Position numbers and translations under genes: made by a program. This document shows positions 1 through 9,771 of a DNA stretch of 27,911 nucleotides, one piece after another. The first letter of the stretch is position 1. Every line of letters begins with the position of its first letter. The notes under the pieces are model-generated. The model did not search any database, was not told where the DNA came from, and saw only the letters and a program-made list of their open reading frames with translations. Source of the DNA: Pholiota molesta (Eukaryota; Basidiomycota; Agaricomycetes; Agaricales; Strophariaceae); NCBI GenBank assembly GCA_014925825.1, contig JACGCK010000409.1, forward strand, positions 1 through 27,911. The letters are read 5' to 3'.

Positions 1-88
1 ATGTGTGGATGCTTCATAATAGATGGCGCACGCAGTACAACCCGAAGAAATGAGAACGCCAAGTAAAGACGACGAGTGGCGCATGGTA

Positions 89-94
89 TTTATT
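89..94 (-). terminator. Poly(A) signal AATAAA for the 186-1050 gene
   Basis: The minus strand reads AATAAA here, about 92 nt downstream of the TGA at 186. It is the best-placed match to a polyadenylation hexamer for that gene. Fungal poly(A) signals are loose, so this is only supporting evidence. Confidence 0.35.
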
Positions 95-185
95 AAAGCG
101 TGCTGCATACTGCGCGCATGCTACGTCGCTTCCTGAGGTCTACCTTCCATCATAATCATCTAAGAATGGACATTGCAGACGAGTA

Positions 186-1050
186 TCAGAGGAGAGACGA
201 CCAATAGACCGATCGTTTCTTGTTTGGTACTCCGAGAGTCCGAGAGCAAGAGTGCCTCCAAATTGGATGATTTAGGGCTAGAGGAAAGGGATCTTAGATG
301 TTAGGCTCTCAGTGAACGAATCCACTGTCTTACCAAGCTTTGATGGAGCCCACCAGCAGTATGTTTCGAAGTCGCCAACTAGAATGCCTGAAATTCCAAG
401 AGTACAATGTTAATACTTTATATATACCTCTCCTATCATTGTAATTTCAACGAGTGAAAAGATACCATTATGAGCTGCCGATTGGACAGAAAAATCTTTA
501 CTCGACTCGGAAGAATTTGAGAGCAGCTATATTGAGCAAATCGGCAATTTTCAAGACTCCATTCCACACCTTGTTATGTATTTTGACTCACCATGCAAAT
601 TTCTAGACTTGCGGCGAAAGGCCCTTTGAATGCGGCGTCCTCCAATATCACATTCCAGTGGCGTCCGACACTGGAGTGGCATCGGTGAAGGCGTCCATCA
701 CCAGATATAGACTCGCCCTGACTTCAATCTGACAGGTACACAGCTCGCTCCGCTCAAGTCAATACAGAGGTCGGCAGGAACTTTGAACGCCTCGGACATC
801 ATGGATTCGACATCAGCTCCCTAGCCTATTCGAGTCACTGCGATCATAGTTTAGGTATTCCGTCGGGGTAGGTGATGGCTGACCGCTCACCTGGACATGC
901 ATGCACGTGGATTGAATCCGAATCTCGCTCGTTCGTCCTGTTTGAGCAGTTGCTAACTTTGAATGACGGCGGATTGGGCCCGAAGAAAGAGCAACACTTC
1001 CACGTAGGCATACCTTACCCAACAACCTGTCGTCGTCTAGCATGATCCAA
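186..1050 (-). CDS. Unrecognised multi-exon gene, 5' end uncertain
   Basis: I do not recognise the product. Reading the minus strand, four 3' exons join through canonical GT-AG introns with matching phases: one ending at 592, then 526-466, 387-334 and 277-186. They give a continuous frame that includes VGRHWNVILEDAAFKG, ILVGDFETYCWWAPSKL and a TGA stop at 186. Further upstream the frame GADVESMMSEAFKVPADL and DLSGASCVPVRLKSGRVYI is open. It is linked to the rest only by a 31-nt intron-like segment (about 672-642) or by a frame break. The first exons (about 820-1050) are guesses, and the upstream end approaches the 3' end of the Hsp70-like gene on the same strand. An AATAAA lies 92 nt past the stop. 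The agreement of several splice phases argues for a real gene; the odd middle junction could mean decay. Confidence 0.38.
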
Positions 1051-1165
1051 GAACCAAACGTAAGTGCATCGAGACAACAATCCGTATTTCGAAAACAACA
1101 AAAAACATGGGCAAAAAAATACATAAACGTACATCCCGAGACCCAATCGGGAGAATCGATGATAC

Positions 1166-3859
1166 TCATGCAGTATCATTCGTGGTATCCGGGTCGTACA
1201 CAATCTTCGTCGCACTCCTAAACGCAGAAACAAAAAAAAACCCCAATCAGAACACGAAAAAAATCACCACACCCGGCCTAAACCCAACAACACTTACCTC
1301 TTCTCGACATTCTATAAACCCAAAACCCAAATCAACATGGAATCAGCTCCGCAAGACGTAAGCACGAAGAACCACTCACCCCCTCCTTCCACGCCACCTG
1401 CGCCTTCAGCTCCGTCAGCCCGAACAGCAGCACGATATCGTAGTCCAGCCGGTAGAACGTGCCCGCGCCGGTCGACTTGGCGCGCGGCGTCAGCGGCAGA
1501 TACGAGAGGTCGATGTCGATCGAGCACAGCTTCGTGTAGTTCTCTGCGTTATGCGCGGTCAGTGCAGTCGGTGATCAGTGGATGGGAGAATGCTACTGGT
1601 GTCCACGTCCTTCCACTTCGGGTCCGCCACGAGGCCGCGGTAGCACCACACGGAGAACGACGCCTGCTTGAAGTCGTTCCGCGAGTCCGACTCGCGGAAG
1701 TACGACTTCCGGAACTCCTTCGTCTCCGAGATCTGGGTGTTCTAGAAAATCCCACACAATCAGTTCTCTTTCTTTCTTTCTTTCCGCTTCGCTTTCCAAG
1801 ATACGCGAAGGAAATCGAAGACACGCGAAAGAAAAAGCGCAAGAATGCTCAGAATCCCGCACGTACCTTGGGAGAATGACGTCGAACGAATCGCTGATGC
1901 GCTTATGGCCCGAGACCGAGATGAACGTCTTCGATATCCGCTCGCGGTGGTCCGGCGCGTTGGGTTGTACGGGATATGGCAGAAATTGCCGTACGTGATC
2001 TTGGACACCCGGGTGCGCACGAAGTGGTCGAGGTAGAAGGAGATCGCACCGTCCGACACCGCCTTGTTCCTGTTTGTTCCAAGAAAACAACCCAAAAAAA
2101 AAAAAAGTCGAAGAAAAATTTATGAGCCAGCGCAGCGAGGAAGGAAAAGAAGGACGCGACGCACACATGATTTCCGGGCGCAGGATGTTCAGGCCGCAGG
2201 CGCCAGCGCAGCGTGCACTTTGTTGAACATGTAATCGCTCGCGGCGAAGCCGCCTACGAGGACAACGTGCTCCATGCCATCCCTCCGTCAGCAATGCCAC
2301 TGGAATCGCGCACGCATAGGAGAGGCGCTCACGGAAATAGGTTTGTGCGCCGTCCGTCTCTGGTCGAGCACGGCCTTGATGATGCATCGATGGAGGGCTC
2401 GAAGAACAGCGCGACGTCCGTCCTGCAGAGCATGCAGCATGATTAGTTGAGAATGAATGTCAGCGAAAGGAGAGAGGGAACGGACCTAGGAGCTTGAGCT
2501 GGCCGAAGCGGATGCTGTAGCTGGGTCGTTGTCTCTGGTCGATCCGAACTTGACGTATTGCGGTTCTTCCGCGTTTCGGAAGCGTAGTTTCGTGGTCTTG
2601 TCGAAGCAGCGCACGATGTGTTCGATATCGTCCGCGAAGGGAGACTCGGCCAGGTAATCTGAGCAGAGACAAGAATGAGTAAATGCGAGCAGATGTTTCA
2701 AAGCAATGACGAACTTCCAAGGAATAGGCGGGCGTGGATGCTAACGAAGACAGAGCCATGGAAATGACCTGAAGGGTGTTCAGATTTGGAGTTGTAGAGA
2801 GGGAGCAGAGGTGGCCGACTTACATTGGGGAGCAGCAACTTCCTCGAATGTTTCCTTGGACACTGACGTGTTCCTGCTATACGAACTGACGTCGATGGTA
2901 CCTCCTCCCGCATCGACGATCACGACGCCGTCCCCTTTCTGTAGAAGATCCCATAAACTCGGAGGCAGAATAAGTAGTGAACTGCGAGACGTACCTTCAT
3001 CGCTCCGACAGGAAGCCCATTCTGAATAGCAAAGTGCAAACTCGCCTCTCCCTCGGTGACGAACGAAAGCCTCGCGTGGCCGGCGGTAGTATCTGGGACG
3101 AGGCCCGCGAGGACAGCAGCTTTACGCATCTCGGATTGCTGCGTGCCTTCCCAGCCATTGGGATGGGACAGCACGAAGTCAATTTGGCCCTTGACCGACG
3201 CCCAGAGGTCGACACCGTTCGCATGTGTGTCCTGAATATAGCTCGATGCGCATTCGAAGAGGTAGGCCAGGAAGTCGGCAAGACTTCACGACAGTCTTGT
3301 TGAGGGGTAAAGGTGGGATATCGTTGCTGACTTCTCTTCCTGCGCCAGGGCCCACTCGCGATCGGAGGTGAAGTTTGAACCTGCAGATATGAGATACACC
3401 ATTGTCAGAACTTCGTCTTTGAGGGGGATACAGATACACCGCGCACCATTCGGCCTTGACCCATTGCTCGTCCTCTGCCTGCTCATAGATGCCCTCTCTC
3501 ATGGCTTCAGCGCCCACTGCTTGTACCTTCCCATTGCGATCGTAGTAGATGATAGTCGGGATCTTCGATGCACCACTGATGTGCTCATGGGCAGGGAATC
3601 TAGCAGCTCTCCTCGTCAGCACGCATACATCAAGTAAACATGCTTCAAGCACCATTCACTGACCTTGTTACGCCTTTGATTTCTGGTACCTGGCCAGGAT
3701 CAAGAACACTACAATCAGAGCCTCATCAGCATGCTGGCACCGCACCTATCGCCACAAGCCAGCTGCGCACCTGTACGAGATGCCGCTGTACGTCGTTCCA
3801 ACATCAAACGCGAGGACGAGCTTTCGGCGGGGACCGTTGAACGCAGACCGGGACGCCAT
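1166..3859 (-). pseudogene. HSPA12-like Hsp70 family ATPase, frame-broken copy 1
   Basis: This is a cytosolic Hsp70-superfamily (actin-fold) ATPase of the expanded fungal HSPA12-like type. The ATG at 3859 opens MASRSAF followed by the phosphate-1 motif FDVGTTYSG. The phosphate-2 type motif VIVDAGGGTID is near 2910, and VVLVGGFAAS near 2250. The gene ends with the short exons NVEKR and SATKIVYDPDTTNDTA and TGA at 1166-1168. About a dozen introns can be placed by comparison with the plus-strand copy. Single-base deletions relative to that copy break the frame near 3285 (two close together, after LNKTVV), in the DNDPSYS region (about 2520), in SIDCIIKAV (about 2385), in the LNILRPENH region (about 2185) and near YNP..APDH (about 1945). 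No large deletion or substitution stop is evident. Its 3' half is GC-rich compared with copy 2. It is either a young pseudogene or a gene hit by consensus errors. Confidence 0.75.
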
Positions 3860-4092
3860 CGTTGAGAGGCCTGGGAAAGGGGGCGGTGAGGTTGACGGGC
3901 ATCTTACTTATATTTGTTTGCACGGCGCCAAAATCAGGGTCGTGGCAGGTCACCGTCGGTACAGCCTTTTGGGGTCGATATCAGATGGCTTATTTGGCTC
4001 CAATGTCGCCGACGCGTTCGTCGCAATCATCCAGCACATCGCAAGCAAATCCTCAGCCATTAACCCAGAAATGTCAGCAGATCCCAGCTCTC
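3860..4092. other. Promoter-side spacer of Hsp70 copy 1
   Basis: This spacer lies upstream of the minus-strand Hsp70 start. Open frames on the plus strand here have no recognisable protein character. I see no clear TATA box for the minus-strand gene. The spacer leads into the duplicated block that starts at 4093. Confidence 0.3.
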
Positions 4093-4475
4093 CAACTTTC
4101 AAAATCGACTGCACGACCAGCTGTCTCACATACTATAAATGCGTGCGTCGTTAGACCGGAAACACTAAATGAAGCATTCATCTTGGATGGCCGCGCGCCG
4201 GGACAGTATTTGCGCAAAAGGGATGAATTGCTAATCAAACGCGTCTTTGCAATGGTTACACAGGATATTGAGAGCAGGTACTCGAGTATGTGTTATCTTG
4301 TTTTCCGAGTCGTGCTCTCAACGTGCTCTGCCTCGAATCAACATGTTTATTCCTGTTTTCGTCGACTTAGGACCGCAGCGAAAATTGCTTTGCAACCCCG
4401 ATGACAATGCATGAGCGTTTGAGCACCAATCTATCCTCCAGAGTACTGCGTTGTATTTCTGCCGCATTTACGCGG
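4093..4475 (+). repeat. Segmental duplication, copy A (partner 8213-8518)
   Basis: Three collinear stretches match the region 8213-8518. These are a block around ACTATAAATGCGTGCGTCG (4093-4166), the block TTGGATGGCCGCGCGCCGGG (4183-4202), and a 44-bp block at 4432-4475 that is identical base for base to 8475-8518. The TATAAAT inside the first block may be an old promoter element. Between the second and third blocks copy A carries an Hsp70 3' end that copy B lacks. Confidence 0.8.
4245..4404 (+). pseudogene. Hsp70-like 3'-end fragment A
   Basis: A frame reading QDIESR, a GT-AG intron of about 90 nt, then TAAKIALQPR and TGA at 4402-4404 matches the last two exons of the complete copies (GVEKR, then TAAKIIYHVDAV in copy 2). 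The splice position is the same, inside the arginine codon. No ATPase domain precedes it, so it is an orphan 3' end left by duplication or deletion. Confidence 0.65.
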
Positions 4476-4559
4476 CCCATAGGCTCAACATTACGTTGTG
4501 TCGTCGCGTCAGTGCCTTACCTATTCTCAAGAAAACAAAGGCTTTCTCCTGCATAGGGA

Positions 4560-4708
4560 CGTGTCGACGATGTCACCCACAATGCTTTTGGCACGCCACC
4601 TCGCTTTCTCAGATAACTTCAATATGGCGCGGTCTGAATATAACAGTACTCGGCGAAAGCTCTTCCTGCCTTAAATGTTGGGACCACGTACAGTGATATA
4701 TCGTACAG
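4560..4708 (+). pseudogene. Hsp70-like promoter plus exon 1 fragment B
   Basis: The ATG at 4624 begins a copy of exon 1: MARSEYNSTRRKL, then a one-base deletion, then NVGTT and YS, ending in ACAG|GT at 4708. The 60 nt before it align with the 60-90 nt before the plus-strand gene at 4967 (shared ATGTC-CCCAC, TTTGGCAC and CCTCGCTTTC-CAGAT blocks), so promoter and exon were copied together. No exon 2 follows. It is a tandem 5' fragment just upstream of copy 2. Confidence 0.7.
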
Positions 4709-4966
4709 GTGCGTTGTTGTTGATTACGATGGGCGCTGTACTGGTCTGACTCCAGTCCCACTCTGGCCGAAGGATGCGTTGATGTTAGTAAGTTTACCGT
4801 TCGAATCATAATATTAATGACTGCCTCCCAAAAAGAAAAGAAAGGCCGTATCTATTACATAAGTCCATGTGAACAATGTCGCCCACGATGATTGTGGCAC
4901 CTTATAAACAACTCGAAATATAAGAATGGCCATCTTCGCTGCCTCGCTTTCCCAGATTACACCACC

Positions 4967-7574
4967 ATGGCGTCCCGGTCTGCATATCCCGGTTCTCGGC
5001 GAAAGCTCGTCCTTGCCTTTGATGTTGGAACCACGTACAGTGGATATCATACAGGTTCGTTGTTTGCTGGTTACGATAGACGCCCAGGTACTGATCGTAA
5101 GACGACGATCTCTGATAGCGTGCTTGACCCAGGACGTGTACCAGAAATCAAGGGTGTAACGAGGTCAGCAATTGGCACTCGAAACTGCTTATGGCGTGGC
5201 TTTGTGTTAATGAGCTTTTAGATTCCCTGCCCATGAGCACGTCAATGGTGCATCGAAGATCCCAACTATCATCTACTATGATCGAAGTGGGAAGGTACGC
5301 GCGTCGGTGCTGAAGCAGCGAGCGAAGTGATCTATGCGCAAGCGGAGGAGGAGCATTGGGTCAAGGCGAGTGGTGCGTAGTATATCGCCATCAAAGACGA
5401 TGCTGATCATGTATATAACATGTTTATAGGTTCAAACTTCACCTACGATCAAGAGTCGGCCCCGGAGCTGGCAAAGAGGTGGGCGACGATATCCCGCCGC
5501 TGCCACTCAACAAAACAGTCGTCGAAGTCTTCGCCGACTTCCTGGCCTACCTCTTCGAATGTGCATCCAGCTATATTCAGGAAGCGCACCCGAATGGTAT
5601 CAATTTCTGGGCATCGGTAAAGGATCAGATTGACTTCGTTCTGTCCCATCCCAATGGCTGGGAAGGCGCGCAACAATCGCAGATGCGCAAAGCTGCTGTT
5701 CTTGCGAAACTAATTCCGAATATCAAGCCCGGGCATGCGCGGCTCTCGTTCGTCACTGAGGGAGAGGCGAGTCTCCACTTTGCCATTGAGAATGGGCTTC
5801 CGGATGGAGCAATGAAGGTATGTTCTCTACCGTGCCAAATCTTGGCATACTAAGCTTCCTTGGTTGTTCTACAGAACGGTGACGGAGTGGTGATCGTTGA
5901 TGCGGGAGGTGGTACTATCGACATCAGTTCGTACAGCAGGAACATATCAGCATCAAAGACGACGTTTGAAGAAGTGGCACCTCCCCAATGTCGGTTATCT
6001 GTCTTTCTCTTCTACAAAACCAAAATTGACCTTGGCTTAGGTCATTTTCATGGTTCTGTCTTTGTCAACATATACGCTCACAAGTTCCTTGAGAGTTCGT
6101 AATTTCTCCGATTCATTCGTGTCTTCGTCTCTCATCGCCTTCGTAACAACTCAGAATATCTTGCCGAATCTCCTTTTGCCGATGATGTCGATCATATTGT
6201 TCGTTGCTTTGACAAGACTACGAAAATGTGGTTCAAAAACGCAGAAGACGCTCAATACGTCAAGTTTGGTTCTACTAGAGACAACGATGCTAGCCACAAC
6301 ATTCGTTTTGGACAACTTAAATTGCTAGGGTGTGTACCTCTATATTCGATCAACCAACTTTGACGACTGACCTCTAAAAACGCTCAATTATTCTCAGGCC
6401 GGATGTTGCATCTTTTTTCAAGCCTTCTATAGACTGCATTGTCAAGGCTGTGATGGATCAAAAGAAGATCGCACATAAATCCATTTCTGTAGGTGTCTAC
6501 CCATTATATTTGCACGTTTCTCGGCTATATCTCAGCGTGTCATTTCCAGTATGTTGTTCTTGTGGGAGGCTTTTCTGCCAGCAATTATATGTTCAATATA
6601 ATAAATGCTGCGCTTCATTCTGCCAGCTTGAAAGTGCTGCGTCCTGAAAATCATGTGTTGGTATCACTTCGACACGTCTTCTTAACATCATTCACACTTT
6701 CTTTATGATAGAAATAAGGCGGTATCCAACGGAGCCATCTCTTTCTATCTAGACCATTTTGTGCGAAGCAGAACTTCGAAGGTTACATACGGAATATCCG
6801 CTTTTGCTGATTATGACCCTACGAAGGCGGATCACGTCAAACGTAGCTCAACAACCTTTATCTCGGACTCGGGAAAAAGTGTATCCCAGAAGTGTTCAGC
6901 GTCATTCTTCCTAAGGTACTGTATCTCACAGCCTCTTTTGCATTACTAAGAAGAGCTTATAGGATACCGTTTATAGAATACACAGATCAAGGAAACGAAA
7001 GAGTTCAGGAAACCATATTTCTGTGAACGGGATTCGGAGGAACACTTGATGGTGTTGGCTCAATGGAGATCTTGTGCTATCGGGGACTCATTGCTGACCC
7101 AAAGTGGATGGACGTCGATTCAAGTAAGCTACCCATTTTAATCCTCTTTATATATGCTTTAGCTGCAACATGTGATAAATTATCACTCCTAGGAACTACA
7201 CCAAATTGTGCTCGATTGACTTTGATCTCTCGTCTCTGTCGTGGGAGAGGCATCAGAAGCTTGGGGCCCAATGGCACATTCTACTACGAGACAGATTATG
7301 ATATTGTGCTGCTATTTGGGCTGACAGAGTTGAAGGCACAGATTGCCTGGAAGGAAGGGGTGCGTTATCTTTTATGTATATCCATGAACAAGTTGAATTG
7401 TTGATCGAGCTCGTCTTGGCTTCACAGGGTGTCGAAAAAAGGTACGCATCATCTTGTTGCTCCTAGACTGGTCCTAGATGTGTTTCACACCCTCACTTGA
7501 ATTGACTTGTTTCTTTCTGTTTTCATCAATTTAGGACTGCAGCAAAGATCATTTACCACGTTGACGCTGTATGA
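4967..7574 (+). pseudogene. HSPA12-like Hsp70 family ATPase, frame-broken copy 2
   Basis: This is a paralogue of the 1166-3859 gene, transcribed divergently from it. It shows MASRSAYPGSRRKL and FDVGTTYSG (exon 1, 4967-5054), VLDPGRVPEIKGV, FPAHEHVNGASKIPT, a long exon 5441-5818 with DIPPLPLNKTVVEVFADF and LSHPNGWEGAQQSQMRKAA, VIVDAGGGTIDIS at about 5890, VVLVGGFSASNYMFN at about 6555, DYDIVLLFGLTELKAQIAW at about 7295, then GVEKR and TAAKIIYHVDAV with TGA at 7572-7574. Missing single bases break the frame at the end of exon 1 (GISYS region), after GKV (about 5303), at KAEW (about 5368) and in an A run near 6877 (GKKCIPEVF). The long 5441-5818 exon is open. As with copy 1, it is a recent pseudogene or a gene with consensus errors. 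Confidence 0.75.
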
Positions 7575-7794
7575 GCATCAATCACCGAATGAATGTTAAT
7601 GTAGCATTTCATCTTCTTTGGAAGTGCTTATATTCAACTCAATGCTCATCACCTTTGAGGAAAACAGGACGGGCAGTAGGGTCATGGATGGTGGGACAGT
7701 GACATATCATATGTATCTTAGGCAATCTAACGCTCAAAACGCATAGTACACATAAACCAATTACCTGGCGTTCCAACTATGACTTATCTTTAAA

Positions 7795-8075
7795 AAGCTT
7801 TGCCAGGATAACATCCAGCGCACGCAGAACAACCTGAAGACCCTCAAAAGTGACCAGCAAGCTGAAGCGCATTAATCGTGAGATCGTCCAAATTGCGTCG
7901 GACTGCAGAACGGGCTTACGAAGGTGCAACGGCGGATCAAGGAATACCGCAAGCTTTTGGAGAACGAAGAAAATGAGCTCATAAATGCGAGCTATTGGAT
8001 CAACCAGGATACGGAGGACGTCTCTGCGCTACAGAACAAGCTCAAGAGCGTGGGGAAAGCACCGGAGGAATCCCA
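7795..8075 (+). pseudogene. Relic of a coiled-coil protein gene
   Basis: Three overlapping frames, separated by single-base shifts, read as one heptad-rich chain: QDNIQRTQNNLKTLKSDQ, then KLKRINREIVQIASD, then LQNGLTKVQRRIKEYRKLL and ENEENELINASYWINQD ending near LQNKLKSVG. The charge pattern and the lack of proline suggest a coiled coil. I cannot name the family. No start, intron or stop can be assigned, and it sits between Hsp70 copies, so it is probably debris. Nearly the same 23 bases as its start recur at 27-49 of the window. Confidence 0.4.
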
Positions 8076-8212
8076 CTGTGCGCCAACCAGTTACATCTAC
8101 CGCCGCCGGCGGCCCTTATTCTGCGTGTCTTTGCCAATGTTTCCAGTGCAATGTTGTCGTCCGTACTTCTACTTGAGTCTGTGTAGGGATCTGTTCGGAA
8201 ATGATAAGATCC

Positions 8213-8518
8213 TCAACTTTCGAAATCGAATGCACGACCGGGTCTCTCACCCATGCCCTCGAATACTATAAATTCGTGCGTCGTCAGACCGGAGACATGA
8301 TAAAGACTGATTGAAGGAATCATATACAAGTTGGATGGCCGCGCGCCGGGCCAGTAATTGTCCAAATAAATCTCACCACGATCTTCACGAGCGCCCTTCA
8401 TGACCATCTAATCCTAACCCCATGCCTCCCGCCAAGATGTCGGCGGTCGCACAATGATTCCAGCGGCGGCAAGATATCCTCCAGAGTACTGCGTTGTATT
8501 TCTGCCGCATTTACGCGG
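8213..8518 (+). repeat. Segmental duplication, copy B (partner 4093-4475)
   Basis: This is collinear with 4093-4475: the ACTATAAATTCGTGCGTCG block at 8213-8295, TTGGATGGCCGCGCGCCGGG at 8331-8350, and the 44-bp perfect match at 8475-8518. It is followed by an Hsp70 3' fragment. Confidence 0.8.
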
Positions 8519-8675
8519 TGGAGTAGGCCCATCTAGCCTATTCTAGCAGCTTGGGGTCTGGCGAGGCTCGGAAACGCGTCGAGCAGGTGGCGCCAGGCAA
8601 GCACACGATGGCAGGAGGCAAGGCAAGGTCTGTTCGTCGAGTCCTGTTCGTCACACCACTGTGCGCGTCTACATA

Positions 8676-8940
8676 CGAGAGAGAAATATTACGCAGCGAC
8701 TTTTGACGTCGTTTTGCCTCTGGGTCTGACTGAGACCAAGGCCCATGTTTGTTGGATGGAAAACGTACGTTACAATTTATGGAATACTCGTTACTATTTT
8801 AATGTTCGATTCTCTTTTTTAGGGCATAGAAACGAGGTAAGGTTACTCCCTCCGTTGAGCTCTAATACCGATGCTGATTGAATATTTGCAGGAGGCCGGC
8901 GGAATTGGTCTACAATCCTGACCTTGTTTTGGACGACTGA
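8676..8940 (+). pseudogene. Hsp70-like 3'-end fragment C
   Basis: The frame REKYYAATFDVVLPLGLTE, continuing TKAHVCWMEN to 8764, parallels DYDIVLLFGLTELKAQIAW of copy 2. A GT-AG intron (8765-8822), the 14-nt exon GIETR (8823-8836), another intron (8837-8891) and a last exon RPAELVYNPDLVLDD with TGA at 8938-8940 reproduce the exon plan of the complete genes. Everything upstream of this point is missing or unrecognisable. The three exons are free of frame breaks, unlike the larger copies. Confidence 0.7.
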
Positions 8941-9771
8941 AGCAAACTTTCGACATTCTGATGTCCATCGCTTCCCTTTGCATATGATCATTTCCCATTT
9001 CATTCATATTTTTGTCTTGACTTTTTTCAAAGCACTTGTTCTGGCTCGTTCGCATTGGCAATCTATATATATCCACAATCTTCTTCATATTCTTGCTTCT
9101 TACAATGTCTGTTACATAGTCTGGTACTTGCGAATATTAAAGACTGCGTTACATTAATTATACGCGACTGGATTCGACTTACACATCACTGGCACCTTTG
9201 ATAGAAAAGTGTCAGTGTGCATTGTTTCTACCGGTACCGAATGGACACGCGTCGCGTTGCGGGCCGGTCGTGCAGAACTGCGGAGGTCCAGGAATTGTGG
9301 CGGACCGCGATCATGCAGTTCTCCTCCTTCCATCGACAACACATTGTACATGGAAACACCAGTTCATTGCGAGCTACTCCTGCCACAAATCTACCGATGC
9401 GCCATTCCCTGCGCTGGTTCGGACAATATTCGACTTCGACTGCCATCTGCTCCACTTCTGCTTCCACGACTTGTCGGGGCACTGCTCAGCTTGTGTCGTC
9501 ACATGTAGGCCGGTCGCATGGGTTACTTGGACACCCCACCTCTGCAACTTCTCGTCGACCCCCATGATGATGCTGGGAAGTCATACTAAATACAGTCCAG
9601 CGCTGCCATCACTGCCAGCGAATGTTACACTTCGCACCCCTTCGTCCCGTGTGCGCCCGCTTCTCCGGGATTTACCTGGCCTTCAGACACGGGATATACT
9701 TGACCTGAGCCGTCTATGTGACTTAAAAGGCGCTGATCTATGCTCAGAGTCCCCATACGAAGTGATCAAAT
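8941..9771. other. Gene-free stretch before the GH54 gene
   Basis: The first 200 nt are T-rich and follow the Hsp70 fragment. From 9200 onward several open frames overlap on both strands, and the longest runs into the GH54 gene in another frame. None shows a domain or a coherent splice pattern. I see no clear TATA box close to the ATG at 9772. Confidence 0.4.

Noticed and set aside
8600..8640. MAGGKARS-like start resembling a histone H2A.Z N-terminus
   Set aside because: Only about eight residues resemble it, no histone fold follows, and the region leads into an Hsp70 3' fragment.
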